The notes beneath the pieces are model-generated. The model was not told where the DNA came from. It was given only the letters and a program-made list of their open reading frames with translations, and did not search any database. The position numbers and the translations under genes were made by a program. From Acanthornis magna (lineage: Eukaryota > Chordata > Aves > Passeriformes > Acanthizidae): DNA of 64,000 nucleotides. The first letter of the stretch is position 1; every line of letters begins with the position of its first letter. The stretch covers positions 7,627,001-7,691,000 of the forward strand of contig JAWUZG010000056.1 of the NCBI GenBank assembly GCA_036785705.1, written 5' to 3'. Shown here one piece after another: positions 38,601 to 51,642 of the stretch.

Positions 38601-41600
38601 CTTACCTCTCTGTTCTCGTTTCAAAAGCAGTGTTTTTGCAATTGCTACAGAGATAACAAAATACAATTGCTTGCTGATCTCAGGTCAGCATTCTTAGAAG
38701 AACTGCTGTGATGAGTCAGCAGTCTGAGGGCAGATAACATCCTTGGATCAGAGACCAGGCCAGGCCATGGAGTAACACAGTAATCCTAATTGCAATCTGT
38801 GCCACTTCCTGATGAGTTAGAAAGTTGTCTGCTCTCAAATATGTCATCATATAGAGCATGTAGGACTCACAGCTAAGATATTAAGCATGGTGTGCATGTA
38901 TAGCTGGTGCTGAAAGTGCAATTTGCTTATGTGAACTTGTAGATTTGCTTCCAGATCAGATAAAAACAAATGAGCAATGACCTTTTGAAGATGTAGGGAG
39001 GGAGAAATGAGTCTCACTAGGCTGCATCACTAAGAGAAAGGAAATAATGAGCTTGAGCTGAAATAAATTATTTTTACAACTATCCTGGAGTAAGTATGCA
39101 AGGGGAGTGTGCAGAGTTGGAGCTCCAGCCCTGCCAGTGCTCTGACAGCTAATATGACTAAATGAGATCAGCTCCCACCTAGCAGAACATCAGAAAGAGT
39201 TCAGGGATTGCTTAGGATAGAGCGAATGGCAAAGAAATGAAGTACAGGAACTTTCTTCTTCTCAGGTACGGTAGGCACAGAAATCCCATTATTTTCTAAT
39301 AGCGTTTTACACACAACTCTCCCTCACCATTTTGAAACTCATTTGAACTGTTCATATAGTTCAAAAAATGCCCTTTCTGGTTGTCTTGGGTGGGTCATCC
39401 ATCTGATTTACTTTGCTGCATGCAAGTTAGCCAAAGAATCAGGACAGATGGCTCTTGATATTTTCAGCAGATATTTAGTTTCTTCTCTGCTGCTAATTTC
39501 TTTTGAAGGAGATAGTTGAAAAAAAGAAAAGGTTTCCAGTCTAAAAGTCTGACAAGAGAATCCACAGGTAACTGTGTCTTTAATCATTCAGCGTGCTCAA
39601 AAATTTTTCACTGAAAAATAGGGAGAAATTAATATTGTTTTACAGATGGATTCAAGCATGTGTTAAGTATTCAAGAGCTTTCAGATGAGATCTACCATAT
39701 TTTAATGCAATTATATCTGTATCTTTCTGGTCTGCACTGAACAGCATATTGCCCTGTTCTTCATATGGCCTTGTAGTTGAATTAGCAACCACAGGACAAA
39801 TCTGTATGAAAAGGTGAAATGATTAGATCCTATTCAAGGAGCATGGTTTGCATTTCATAAGTTTCACAGGTTTCCTCATCCAGAGAAACTTTCAGTTGTG
39901 TTTTTTTGTGTATTTTTAGTCCTTGAAAATCCTTTGGTTACAGCTCAGATTTCTCTTCAAGTAGCAAAATGAGTGCAGCCATTCTGGTTGCCTGCCTAGT
40001 CTCCTTTCTTGGAGGACATGTCCTTGTCCTGTAACTCTTCTCTGCTTGCCAGGCCGAGACAAGGTGGCTCTGCTGAAAAGCTGTCACTACAGATTGTCAC
40101 TGACTTCAGCAGAGGGATGATTTTTCCCCTTTGTCATTTCCATAACGGGATTACAGAGATGAACAGAGTTGCAGTGTTCCAGGAGACCAGATAGCTGGAC
40201 TGGTGTCAGGGCCCTCCACGGGTATGCTGTGAGCTTTGTTTCAACAATTGCCATAGTATTTTTAATTAGGATAGAGCACCATATTCATGTGAAACCAGAG
40301 AAAACATCTTGAGGTTATAATGGATTTCAGCTGGTGTCTGGTGGTTATTCTGACTCAAATCCTTCCAGGCTGGGAAGGAAAATGTGCAGAGGATTGTGGT
40401 ATCTCTAGTTTTATTTAGCTAGAACATCTCTGTGCAAGAAATTAATTATTTGAGTTACTTAATAGGAGTTACTTAACACCATTTCTTTTAATTTTTCTTT
40501 TGGCAAGGAAAAGTGTAAGCTGTCCACAGACCAAACTATAGGGGCTGCTGATGTTGCTGAACTATTTTGACCTTACTTAATTGGGTGTGGGTGCGAACAG
40601 AAATGCGTGGAGGCGGCACATTCAGTGTTTGGTTTGTTCTGCTGCTTCTTTTAGGGTTCTTTAACTGTTTTGCAGAGAAAAGGTCCCTTATGACAAAAAG
40701 TCTTGAGCTGTCAAACAAAAAAACTTGACATAGGAACTGATGAACTGGATGCTTCTCTGGGACGGCCAGGTCCCCCCAGGAATGAAGGTGTAAGTGTCAG
40801 CCCTCCTGCCCTGGAGTCACATCAGCTGAGAACAGCACGTGGCTTCAGCGCTCTGTGCCAGACAAACCCTTTCCCTTCCCTCCCTCACTGCAGCACAGCT
40901 CAAGGCCCACATGTCCCCAGGGACATTGTCCTTTTACTTTCAGTAGTGCTTTGAATTGTGGAACCTCTTGTCATGGCTGTCCTCAGCTCTGAGTGCGTTA
41001 GTAGTGCCAATTTTGGGGATGCAGTGCAGAAATCATGTGTTATAAATTACATCAATACTGTCACAGAGGTGAGGGACATGGCTGACTTAGAGATGTGAGG
41101 GTGACAGATTTGTTCAACTGAGCTTTTGAAGGAAAAACAGCCATGATGGTGTGTGTCTGGCATACTTGGACTGTCTGGGTGTATCCTGTACTAGAGAAGT
41201 CAGCATCAACTCCAGGATAAATTGGTTTGCTTAGGCCACAAAACCTACACCTATAGGACAGCAGCCTGCCTGCAGGACAGAACAACAGGGCCCAGTGGCT
41301 GAGCTCACTACAACTCCTACCACATTTGGAAGAACAGGGCTTCATTTCATGTCTGTCTGAAAGCAATGGAAAGGCAGCCCTTGTCCCACAACACACGCAC
41401 ACATATGTGCTACATTTCACACCGGGGGAGGAGCTATCTCAAAAAATGAAACACATAAGCACTGCCAGTTCCATGCCAGCAGCCTTTCAGAAGTGCCTCT
41501 TTGCTATCTGTAGTCATTGCACTTGGTCTGAACGTGGCAGAGCTGCCAAAAGCCTCAGAGGAACTTTATCAGCATCCTACCGGTGTTGTCTCTGGGTTTC

Positions 41601-41669
41601 AGTGTGATCAGATTTTATTAAAGCAGCACCTCCTGCATTTGTTTCCCTAAATGTTTTACTACCCAAAGT
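35674..41669. other. Non-coding DNA, no gene seen
   Basis: Moderately AT-rich sequence. Overlapping frames on both strands at 35672-36070, 37607-38050 and 38041-38386 have no recognised domain. No RNA gene or transposon was recognised. Confidence 0.5.
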
Positions 41670-41730
41670 AATAAACACAGATGGATGTTCTGGACTCTCT
41701 TGCAAAGAACAAAAAAAAAAAAAAAAAAAA
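41670..41730 (+). repeat. A20 tract with upstream AATAAA
   Basis: AATAAA at 41670-41675 is followed 35 bases later by 20 consecutive A (41711-41730). This spacing resembles the 3' end of a polyadenylated retrocopy on the + strand. No coding similarity was found upstream and no target-site duplication was spotted, so a plain poly-A microsatellite is equally likely. Confidence 0.5.
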
Positions 41731-43109
41731 GCCGCTGTACAATAAAAGTCCACCTTTTAAACAGAGAAACTGTAGAAGGGCTCTACTTCCCAAGTATTAT
41801 TTAATGGAAATGAAGAGAGCATAAGATGAGCTATATTGGAAAAGCAATAACGGCCAAGTTGCTGTACATGACATCTAATTCTCTATCAATTGATTTACCT
41901 GTTATTGATATACTATGGTATTTATATACCGTGTCTCCAAAAATGAAACATTAGGTATGGCAGGCTGCTCCTTGCTGAGCACCAGTGTGGTTAGAGTCTC
42001 TGCTCTTGTTTGATCACCTTGCTAATAGCATAGTCTAAGCTGAAGTTTTTACCCTTAATCTGGGAGAACCTGTAAAAATTAGGGTCATCTGCATAGCTGG
42101 GTAATAAGCTTGGAAGGACAGAAGCTTTGTGGAGAAGCTGTGATCAATCTTTTATTGTTTGAGGGGACTGTGTTTCAATTTGTGTCTGAATTTCAAGTAG
42201 AGGCCTCAAAAGCACTTTCTCTTGGCCTTGCTCTCCCTGAAGTTGCTGGAAGTTGTTAGGTCACCGCAGAAAACAACTGCTAAACACCTCTCAACCTTCC
42301 ACTGTAAATGGCAGAGAGGGAACTGTGTGGCTGAGGGGAGTTTGGTACTGGGTCAGTGGTGAAAGTATGATTCAGGTCCTTTAGAACAGATAAGTCATTG
42401 CTGTGCGACAGCTTTCCAGCAGGTTTTGGTCACAGTCTGGTATTTAATGGATAAAGAAATCCTGCTAACTGCTACCAGACTGGTTCTCCTCTCGGCAGTC
42501 AGTGCAAAGAAGCAGAAGTTGAAAAAGAGTGAACAAGCACGAAGCTGAAATCTCCCTCTGTGCTGGGTTCTCGAGAAGGTGAAGCTAAGGCACATTAGCA
42601 GGCAGCAGGAGGGCAGCCTGGCTTACTGGTGACTCTGCTTTGCAAATAAACAGTGACATCTACTCATCACACTGTCCCACTGACACCCCTCACACGTACC
42701 AGGGTCACTCACTGTTTAAGTGTTAGAAATTCTGTTGGTTTCGCTGTTCTCTTACATATTCCCACCTGTGTTACAAGAGTACTCAGAGTCGTTTTTCCTA
42801 CAAGCTGAAGTTGCACGCCCACAGCAGAGGCAGATGCAGTTCTGGTTTAAATGCACAGTGTGTGCAGTCAGGGAACTTTGACCATATCACTTTTGTGCAC
42901 ATCACATTCCCTTCACGTGACTGTACGTTTCAGAAAGTTAATTTTTGCTAATCCAAATTTAAGGCTGCAGTAACACGGGCTTTGTGACAAAAGCACAGGT
43001 AGATTTTAGCCCTTCCTGCACTGTTCAGCAGCTGGCACTCACTGGGAAATTACAGACTGTTGTGTTTAGGTGTGTAGATGCTGTGCAGTGTTTCAGAGCT
43101 TACTAAAGA

Positions 43110-43126
43110 TTTTTTTTTTTTTTTTT
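43110..43126. repeat. T17 homopolymer
   Basis: Seventeen T followed by CAG, so it resembles a splice acceptor by chance. No open exon follows. Confidence 0.85.
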
Positions 43127-43437
43127 CAGTTCAGGAGAGCAAATAACTGATATTGGCTTGTTCTATCAAATTCAAGCTGACGCAGTCACTCCATAAGGAG
43201 CACCCATATTTCATATATATTTATGACCAAATGTTTCAGCCACCACCACCAGAAAATGTAAAATAATTCACTTAAAAACTAACAAAACTGGAAGGTGTTC
43301 CAGCTCTGTGCTGGCAAAAGTTATTGGAGATTATGTACGGACATGCACAGCTAGCAGTGCTGCTGTTCTAACAAAGGGAAAAGAAAAGGCCTTTAAATAG
43401 CCTGCAATACTTGGATAAGCTAAGAAGCTGAAAAGCA

Positions 43438-43481
43438 ACAAACAAACAAACAAAACAAACCCGAACAAATTTTTTTTTTTT
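43438..43481. repeat. (AAAC)n microsatellite next to T12
   Basis: An imperfect AAAC run (43438-43460) is followed by a 9-base spacer and 12 T (43470-43481). Confidence 0.85.
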
Positions 43482-43979
43482 AGAAAAACAATGGATTGAA
43501 AATATCAGAGTGAAACACGTCACTGGTCCTGTGCGGGGCCCAAGATTTGATGCAAGGAACACAAAGCAGCTTTCAGGGTGGCACTCAAATTTTCTCATGC
43601 AGATTTTTTTCCTTATCTGGTGTAAAAATTGCAGACCTTGTCTGCTGTCCCTCTACATCTGTACACCTTCATTTCCTTGCAGGCTCCAGGCACACCCCAC
43701 CATGCCTTTACATGCATCTTTCCCACTCAGTGCTGCACTGAATTTCTGTCTCTGTACCTTCATTAGGTATGTTGACAAATATCAATAATTTACAAATTTC
43801 TTTAAAAAAAATAGGACCTACCCAAAGCTGATCTGAGCAATATTAAATCATTTTAATTGTCTCTAATTAACGTCTATTTTCTAACAGAATAGCTATTTCA
43901 ATACACTACTTCGTGTGGGTTCAGTTGTGTTAGCATAAATTTAATCTTTACCCTACAGGAATAAACAACACTGCTATTA

Positions 43980-43993
43980 TTTTTTTTTTTTTT
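43980..43993. repeat. T14 homopolymer
   Basis: Fourteen consecutive T in AT-rich DNA. No associated element is seen. Confidence 0.85.
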
Positions 43994-44339
43994 AAATATA
44001 CCAATAGAGGGAGATACATAGCTCTGAGTGTATGCTTGTATTGAGGCAGCCCAGGAGGTGTGTATGTGCAAGGTTGAGATCCACAAAGGCAACTAAATAT
44101 CAAAGATTTCAATGGAAGCCCAGTACCTAAATGCTGTGGTAGCATCGAAATCAGCTGTAAATGCTCCTGATCTTGTGCAACACCTGAAAAGTTGTGAAAA
44201 TCACCACACGCGAGAAACAATTGGGGTTTTGATGGTGTCAGAAAATTGTTACAAAGACACTTTATATATTCTTTTGCTATCAACAGCACACATGCTTTGT
44301 GCTCAGCAGCATGTCATCAAATGCTTCAGTTAATTACTC

Positions 44340-44560
44340 ACTAATTATAACACTGTTGAATGGCTACACTGTGGCAACCATATAATTATGGAGCATAAAG
44401 TACTGAGCAGTTGCAAGGCTGAGCATATTGACTGATTACAATAAATCCCCTGCTTATTGTTGATATTTTTCACCTGCTTAACAATTGTAATGTTTGCCTA
44501 TCATAGCATCGAACTCAGAGCAGTATATGAAGTGTTAGTAGCAGAAGTTAATTAAAGTGG
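44340..44560. promoter_or_regulatory. Candidate enhancer-like element with TAATTA and SOX-type palindrome
   Basis: It holds two TAATTA words (within 44341-44347 and at 44383-44388), a palindromic ACAATTGT (44481-44488) that fits a paired SOX-type site, and further ATTGTT and ACAAT words. There is no repeat similarity and no open frame of note. The role is inferred from motifs only. Confidence 0.28.
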
Positions 44561-47500
44561 AAGGCAGGAAAGCTCTACTGAAATGGTAGTGTATGATGAC
44601 AAATGTGTGTTGAAACACAAAACCTGGAAATGGCCCTTCACAGCTGCCAGGGCGCAGCATTTCTCTCACACCCATTGTGTAACTCCCTCACGGAAAGAGG
44701 GAAAAGGAGAAAAGAGGTCACTGATGTTTGAAAAATGCAGTGCGGTGAGTCAGAATCTCAGGGCAGCTCGCAGGGATGGAGAGGGAGTTCAGCTTGCATG
44801 TGCTTCTAGGCTTCGACATCACCAGGGGGAGAAGCCGTGGAAAGGGCTGCTGGAAATGCTGGCAGCTAATGAGCCCTGCAGGGACTGCCGTGGCACGCCG
44901 GGGCTGCCTGGAGCTCCAGGTGCCCCCGCAGTGCCAGCGGGGTCCCCATTCGGGCTGGTCAGGAGCAGATGATGCACAGATGGCTCAGGTTATACTTCCC
45001 AAACAGACTCTTACATCACAGGAAATGCCAAGTGACCATCTTGGGGCAGTTGTCTGGGCTGCTTTACACTCGCTGGTACAAAGTACAACTAAAGATCTTC
45101 ATCTGCTCTTTTTTTGTTGAAGGAAAGACACAAACACAAAAATCCAGCCCTGGGACAACATAATTTTCTTCTTGTGCTTTCCACAAATCATTTTTTATGT
45201 CCCCTCAAAATACACTAATGTTCAGGATCTGGGGAAGTGTATCTTAAGCTGTCCCTGCCATTCATATCTTGCACTGTAGCCAAGAACAAAATACAAAGCT
45301 GTTCAGCAAAAGACACTAATTCATTAAAACTCAATGAAAGCCTTGCTTGCTCATGCTGCTACAAGCAGTTCTTGCTGCGTTCTCAGAACGGAATGGCAAA
45401 GCAGGAAGTGTCTGATCAAAGAGTTTTCCACTTCATATTTAGGAAAGTGAGTCACTCCACACTGCTGTGGTTCTTGTTCCCTCCCAGTGCCGCCTGCCGT
45501 ACAAATGTGCACTTGGAGGAAGGCTCAGTGACTGTCATCTGCAGAGCATTGAAGTGCTACAGAGCCAACTTTTCCCATCCAAGTGAACAGGAAGTTCTTT
45601 CGGCAATGAAAAACCTTTCTTAAAGCATACTGCTAGTTCCTTCCCTATGAATAGAGGCTGACTCTTAGAGCAGCCTTGCCTTTCTCTTGATTTAAGGGCT
45701 CTGAAAGTTGACAAGAAGCCTAAAGGGTCTGTGTGAGCTATTAGCATAAAAAGGACTTGCAGTACACTTTGGAACTTCTGTATCTATTGTTGGTGTTCAT
45801 TATCAAAAAGAATTAAATGTTTTAGCAAAATGTGATAAATTAATGCCATATGGAAAACTGCAACAATTGCTGAGTCTGGATTTGGACTACACTAGGAAGA
45901 AGATAATTGCTGGTGTAATTACACACAGCTCCAGACAGTGGTGTGTCTGACCCATGGTCGTTTTTATGCCGCTACTAAAATGGCAGTAATATCCTGCGAT
46001 AGAATGTCACCCTGTTCTCCTCACCAAATCCTCCCAGCATTGTTACAGCTGATAATGCATCTGCAGTCTGCACATTTTTCTCAGAGTGTTTGTTTTGGAA
46101 ATGTTCCATTCCTCAATCATCATATAAACTTCAGCTTAAGTGATAGGCTGGACCTGGAAGAGTTTCAGGATGCAACAAGGGAGGGCGTTTACTGATTTTC
46201 AATGCCTGTTGAGAATGATAGACTGGTAAACTCTTCTGTGGATGATCTATGTAAAGTGTGTGGCTGTTTGCCAGTATATTCAGTATATATAAAAAAGCAA
46301 GTTACTAAAAAGGGGACTCCAGAGAGACAAGAAGACTCTTTATACTTTTTCCTGCCATAGTCCTGGTCTTTCCTTTATACTTTCTCCTTTTTATTGCTTC
46401 TGAATTCAGTTAAGTCTATTGCATTGTAACTGGGCCTAATTGTGGCCAATCTGTCATGAATTCTCTGAGTTATTTTTGCATCTTTGAGCTTTTTTACTCA
46501 TTCAAGGCAGAATTTCCTTTGAAATTTCAAAATAATTTGTCGTTAGGATAATTTTATTGCATTCGTTTCTTTGACATCCCCAGGGTCTCACCAGAAAAAG
46601 GATTGTCTCTGTTCTCTTCGGTGTGTCTCTTAGGGAAATATGAGTCATGGATTTTAAAACTCCTTTTGTTTCATGAAGATGTTACTTTTAGAATATTGTC
46701 AAGATGAGCCCAGGTTATCTGGTGGGAACACGAAAGGATGAACAGGTCTCCCTTTACCGTTCTTGTGCTTTCGGATTTTGAGCATTTTAGAAAGGCTAAT
46801 ATCAATTTTGCTTCTCCTCCTTCCAAACTCTTTTTGATCCTTAGAAGCTTTTGCAAACACAAGTTCTCAGACCATTTCTCTAGTTTTGGGAGCAGGGATC
46901 TGTAGGCAGAAAACATTCATGCTTTGATTTTGCAGGGTGAGGTGCAGGGAGATGTGTTTTAGATCGTGGGCCGCTGTGGAAACTGCTGCATTGCAACCCT
47001 TCACAGACACATGTGCAGTGCTGGAGATGGTGGCTCCATTGAGTATGAGGTCAAGTCACACTTGGAATGCACCACAAAATTGTATGGGATCAGTCCAGCA
47101 CTGCTGCAGCAAATAGGAGCTTTGTGATTTATTCCTATAGCATGCAGAAGCAATAAGGACACTAGACCAAAACACTGCTTCTGATTCCCCTTGCATGAAA
47201 TGTATCAGTCAAACGTTGTTGTGAGCTGTGAAAAGTTCAGTGTCTGAACTTTCACTAATTGTAGATTTCAGAGAAGGAGGCTGTTCTTGTCAGGGAGCCA
47301 GAGGCGTATGTGATGTAAATCTGCAGTTGCGTTGATTTCAGCAGAACTGAACAGGCTTGTGCTACGTCAAGAAATCTGATGGAAAGTGATCAACAAACGA
47401 TGGGGAATTAGTCTTTTTAACCCCAAAAAATCCATATCAGCATGTAAAACAGCCAGTGAAACCTGTGCAAACCATAAACACATAGCTTTGAGTGAATGGC

Positions 47501-47784
47501 TGAGACTGTGGGAATTAATCCTTAAGTGTTAGAAAGGTGGTGTGTAGATCTGCTGTGGGGAAGTTCACCAGGGCCCTGCTCTTCACTCAGGTCCTTTCTG
47601 CACTGAATGTGCAGTTCTGGGGAACACGAAGAACTAGACTAGAGGAACGTGGCTCTTGTCAGGTCAGGAGAGGACTGATTTTCTTTGTAAAGACTTTTTC
47701 CTTTCATTGTGCCAAGGACCATTTGCTAATTTGCAAGAACATTTTCCTCTTTGAAAGGGAACAAACAGCAGCTCTGTTTCACCT

Positions 47785-47882
47785 ATATTCAGAAGTACGG
47801 TGCTGAGCAGGGGTGGCCAGGTGACAAACAGGCATATCCAGAAGCACGGTGCTAAGCAGGGGTGGCCAGGTGACAAACAGGA
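47785..47882. repeat. Tandem duplication of a 49-bp unit
   Basis: Two head-to-tail 49-base copies differ at three internal positions (T/C, T/C, G/A). Each carries the word AGCAGGGGTGGCCAGGTGAC. High identity suggests a fairly recent duplication. It is a possible variable-number locus. Confidence 0.92.
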
Positions 47883-50800
47883 AGCCTGTGCCTCAGCTCC
47901 CCCGTTGTGAAAGGTGCAGGTGAGCTGAGCCCACGTCGGGAGCTGCAGGGAGCAAATGTTGGGTGCCCATGCTCCGTTAGTCCCATTATCAGCTCCGTAA
48001 TGAGCGAGCCAAATGGAGCTGCTTTGTGCCAGAGCTGCTAACGCTAACTCACAGTGTCATTCCTGAAGGAAATTTAATCTCGTGTTTGCAATTTCATTCA
48101 GACTTAGCCAGTAATCACTTTTCCCTGCTCAGCTATTGCTCTGTACCCAGTGTGGCTGCAGGGGCAGGCCGTGGGCACAGCGAGCGCTGGCAGAGGCTGT
48201 GCCAGGCTCAGAGTGAGCACAGGCAGCCTTCCCTCAGTCTGACTGAGCTCCATCAAACAGGTGAGAATGCTGCAGCGAAGCACGGCTCTCCCCAGTCTGT
48301 ACCAAATACGAGTTAACACAGCCTTTCCCCAGCACTGCTCCTTGGGAGAGGGTGGCTGGCCCCGGGCAGGGCCCCTCCATCCCGGCAAAGCTCAGAGATA
48401 CGAGCAGAGATGGTTCTTTCAGGGCAGGACAGGTAAGAGTGGGCATGACAAAAGCAGGGTTTGATCTCCCTTATTGCAGGCAGCAGCACCAGGGTCTGGT
48501 TTATCTCTGACCTCACATGCTCAGCAGCCCTGGCACAGGGACACATCTGCCTCCAAACGTGGCTGGCGCTGCCAGGGAACTCCAGGGTGAAGCAGCTCTG
48601 CCGTGGAAATTCAAAGAGCTTCACCTGCTGGGAGCTGTGTGCAGCAAGGACTCCAGCACGGAGGGTTTTGCCAGCTTTTGCCCACTTGGAAGTGGCTGAC
48701 TCAGGGGGTATAATGTTACGGCAGTGGGGATTTGCTTTTCTTTTAGCAATGAACAGAATTTCTGAGGCCTAAAAATAAAACCAGGGACAAGATGAGTAAT
48801 TTTTAAAAGGTCACCTTATTTTTTTTTTAAAGAACGCCTTTTCGACTTTTTTTTTTGGTGGAGCACTTTTTATGAGAACGCAAACCTCTGTTAACAAAAG
48901 AATAAGTAAACTGGCTGGGTTAGCCGAAATAAATACTCTTTTTCTGCCTCCAACAAAATAAGAGTTTTTTTATTTACCTGGAGTCAATTTTTTTATAGGA
49001 AAAATGGCATAAAATGAAATCTCAGGTTGTTTTGGTTTGAACAGATCACATTTTCTCAGCTTTTCCTTTCTCTTATCTTTGTTTTTTTTTCACATGGTTT
49101 CCTCTGTAGTGACTCTTTCCTTAAATTCACTCTATGTTTGTATTAGTTTTTTGCCTGGAGTTGGCACAGAGCATGCAGAGCTGGTTCTCTGACCTGCACA
49201 GAGACTTTTGATGCCACGGGTATTCTTTAATGAGACTTATGCCTGCCCGGTGACCCATCTGTGCTCTGACTGAGCTGTACAACAGGGCCTTAGGGCAGCG
49301 ATGAAATAGGCATAGGATGCTAATCCACATCCTCTGCCACTTTTCACTATGTGCATTGCAGAAAAAATCCAAAACCAGCTCTTTCCTACCCTGAAATTCA
49401 GACAAAATAGCCATGCTGCTATTGTATGGTTCTGGTTTTGTGTTTTGCTTCCTAACAAAGCGGAATGGGAGATATACTTCCCTTTAAACCTGTTCTCAGT
49501 TTGACACCCTTAAAGTACTGTTTACTAACTTATGATAAAAGCTGTGGGTTTGGTTCTTTCAGGAGGATCTAAATTACCAATGACCAAAAGATACACTAGA
49601 GAAATTGCTTTCATCCTCTGCTGTTTTCCTTTTGTTCTTTAAATTTGCAAAATTATTTTTCAAATTCCTGCCAATGAAAACAATATCAAAGTGGCTGAGA
49701 CACAACTGTGTGAAGAGCAGAGCCTCTTACAATAGGAAAGGGGGAAAAGACATAATAGATGACTGGGCTGCCTTCTTTCATTTTTTGACCTTTAATTGAA
49801 AGATTGAAGATAAGTAGTTCCTGGGAGAAAGCAAAAGGCTGATTCACTTACCCTGTAGCTTTGAGTGAAAAAGCTTCCTGGAAGCCTTACTATATATTAT
49901 GAATCATCCTCTTGTCATTCCAAGAAGTTCATAGACAAGTAAAATGTTAGAAATGGATTGGAAGTGGAGTGATGGGCAGTAAGGCCTAAGTGAGAGGTTA
50001 AAGGTCTCAAGATAATACATTCAGGCATCCCTCAGGACATTTTTGTAAAACTGATGTTTCTGACCTCAGGAATCCTTGTCTCAATGTATTAGGATTCACT
50101 GCTCTCTTAGAATAATGTCATTTTGAAAAGTTCACTTGCTTTATATGAAGTTTTAAAAATGAAGACTGAGTTTTCTTTCAAGGAAATCAGATGGAGCCAT
50201 CACTGCTTTATGCTTATGGGACTGTAGAGCATGTGGGGTTGACTGACTGCCATTTCAAGCCCTGTAACATAAATGAGATCAGATATAAAACAGATTTGAT
50301 CACAGTAAGCACAAAGGAATCAATTATTAAATCCTCGAGGGTGGCACTGTGTGCTATAGGTGGAAGAGAATAAGCTTTTGCATTTCAGGAGAGAGAAGAG
50401 GGGTAAGAAGAGGAGCAAATGCTGTGTTTGGGATGGGAATCAAGTGTTTCACAGTATAGCAGGGATTCAATTGACCTTGAAAGTATGTGAGCCCCTTATT
50501 CTTTTTCAGAGCCACATCCTCTCAGGATGCTTATTAGGACACCTAATCCTCATTGTTGATATAAGAGTTTGTTACATATTCTTTCTAAAATGTAACTTTT
50601 AAGATATGTTTTTAATCAAGGTAATAACTCAGTGACCGTTTCTTAAGCTAACTATCAAAAAATTGTATGCCAGAGAACCAATGTTCCTATAGTCAATTCG
50701 TTTCTGGCCTCATATGAGTGCAAATTCAGGAATGCTGCACTTTCCATTGCTGTTCGCTTTTAACCAGAGGTGACAGGGGATGAACACCTGTTGCTCTGCT

Positions 50801-51055
50801 GTAATCTCTTCCATCATACACATTTGACCAATGTACAGTGCTTTCAAATCTCTACATGGACAGTCCCACCAGACCTCGTACTCTGCAATGAGAGATGAGA
50901 TAGAGCTACAGCATTGGCAAAAATACCCCCATGTTTTAATGCCTTTCTCAAAGGCATGGTGCTTAGGACTGGCATAATGGTACAACTTCCTTGATGTGTT
51001 CCCAGTTTATATGGGAGCTGAAACAGAGTGTGAGATGTTTCTTAGTTTGGCTGAC
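47883..51055. other. Non-coding DNA with a GC-richer start, no gene seen
   Basis: The part 47900-48700 is GC-richer, with overlapping frames of about 95-105 codons on both strands but no recognisable protein. The rest is AT-rich. No transposon is recognised before the LTR at 51056. Confidence 0.5.
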
Positions 51056-51642
51056 TGTCCTGGTTTCAGCTGGCATTTTCTTCTCAGTAGCTGCCCCCGA
51101 GCTGTGTTTGGGATGCAGCCTGAGGCTAACGCTTGTGACACGCTGCTGTCTTGCTGCTGCTGAGTGGTTTTTACTCTGAGCCCAGGATGTCTCAGTGTCT
51201 CGTGCTCTGCCTGTGCAGGGCTGCACAATAAACGGGGAGGGAGCACAGCTGGGACAGCTGAGCCAAACTGGCCAAAGGGATGTTCCATGCAAGGAATATA
51301 AACTGGGAGGAGCTGGCCAGGAGCAGCTGATGGCTGCTTGGGGATGGGAAGGGCATTGGTCAAGGGGTGGAAAGCAACTATTGTCCATCACTTGTTTTTC
51401 TTGGGGTTAATTTCTCTCTCTGTCTTGTTCATTACAGTTATTATTCTTTTGTTATCTTAGTATTATTTATTAGTATTATTAGGATTATTGTATTTTGCTT
51501 GTTTCAGTTATTAAACTGTCCTTACCTCAACGCATGGGTTCTTTTTCCCCCCCCGTCTGATTCTCTCCCCCACCCCTCTGCAGGGGAGACCCAGAGAGTG
51601 GCTGTGTGGTACTTAGCTGCCATCTGGGGCTAAACCACAACC
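51056..51642 (+). mobile_element. Solo LTR of an avian ERVL-like endogenous retrovirus
   Basis: The element opens with TGTCCTGGTTTCAGCTGG and closes with GGGGCTAAACCACAACC, the two ends of an LTR family widespread in birds. The 587-base length is normal for it. Inside, in order, are the conserved block AGCCAAACTGGCCAAAGGGA, a TATAAA box (51297-51302), an ATTAAA polyadenylation-type signal (51510-51515) and a C-rich stretch near 51550. The flanks CTGAC (51051-51055) and CTGAG (51643-51647) match at four of five bases, as expected for a slightly decayed 5-bp target-site duplication. No internal retroviral sequence is attached, so this is a solo LTR left by recombination. Orientation is + by the TATA-then-polyA order. 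Short frames inside it are not genes. Confidence 0.88.
51297..51302 (+). promoter_or_regulatory. TATA box of the solo LTR
   Basis: TATAAA lies within the LTR at the position expected for its U3 promoter, just after the conserved CCAAAGGGATGTTCCATGC stretch. It may still drive transcription to the right. Activity is unknown. Confidence 0.6.

Larger units (their letters stand above)
41731..47784. other. Non-coding DNA with homopolymers, no gene seen
   Basis: Frames here include two of about 128 codons (44583-44972 and 45237-45623, +). The first has four collagen-like Gly-X-Y triplets, discussed under findings. Neither has a supported gene structure. The motif-rich part 44340-44560 is entered separately. 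Confidence 0.5.

Noticed and set aside
45480..45620. Ig-like looking peptide after a pyrimidine-rich TCCCTCCCAG acceptor
   Set aside because: Only a short EEGSVTVICRA-like word fits; no partner cysteine and tryptophan pattern, no good donor, and no neighbouring exon.
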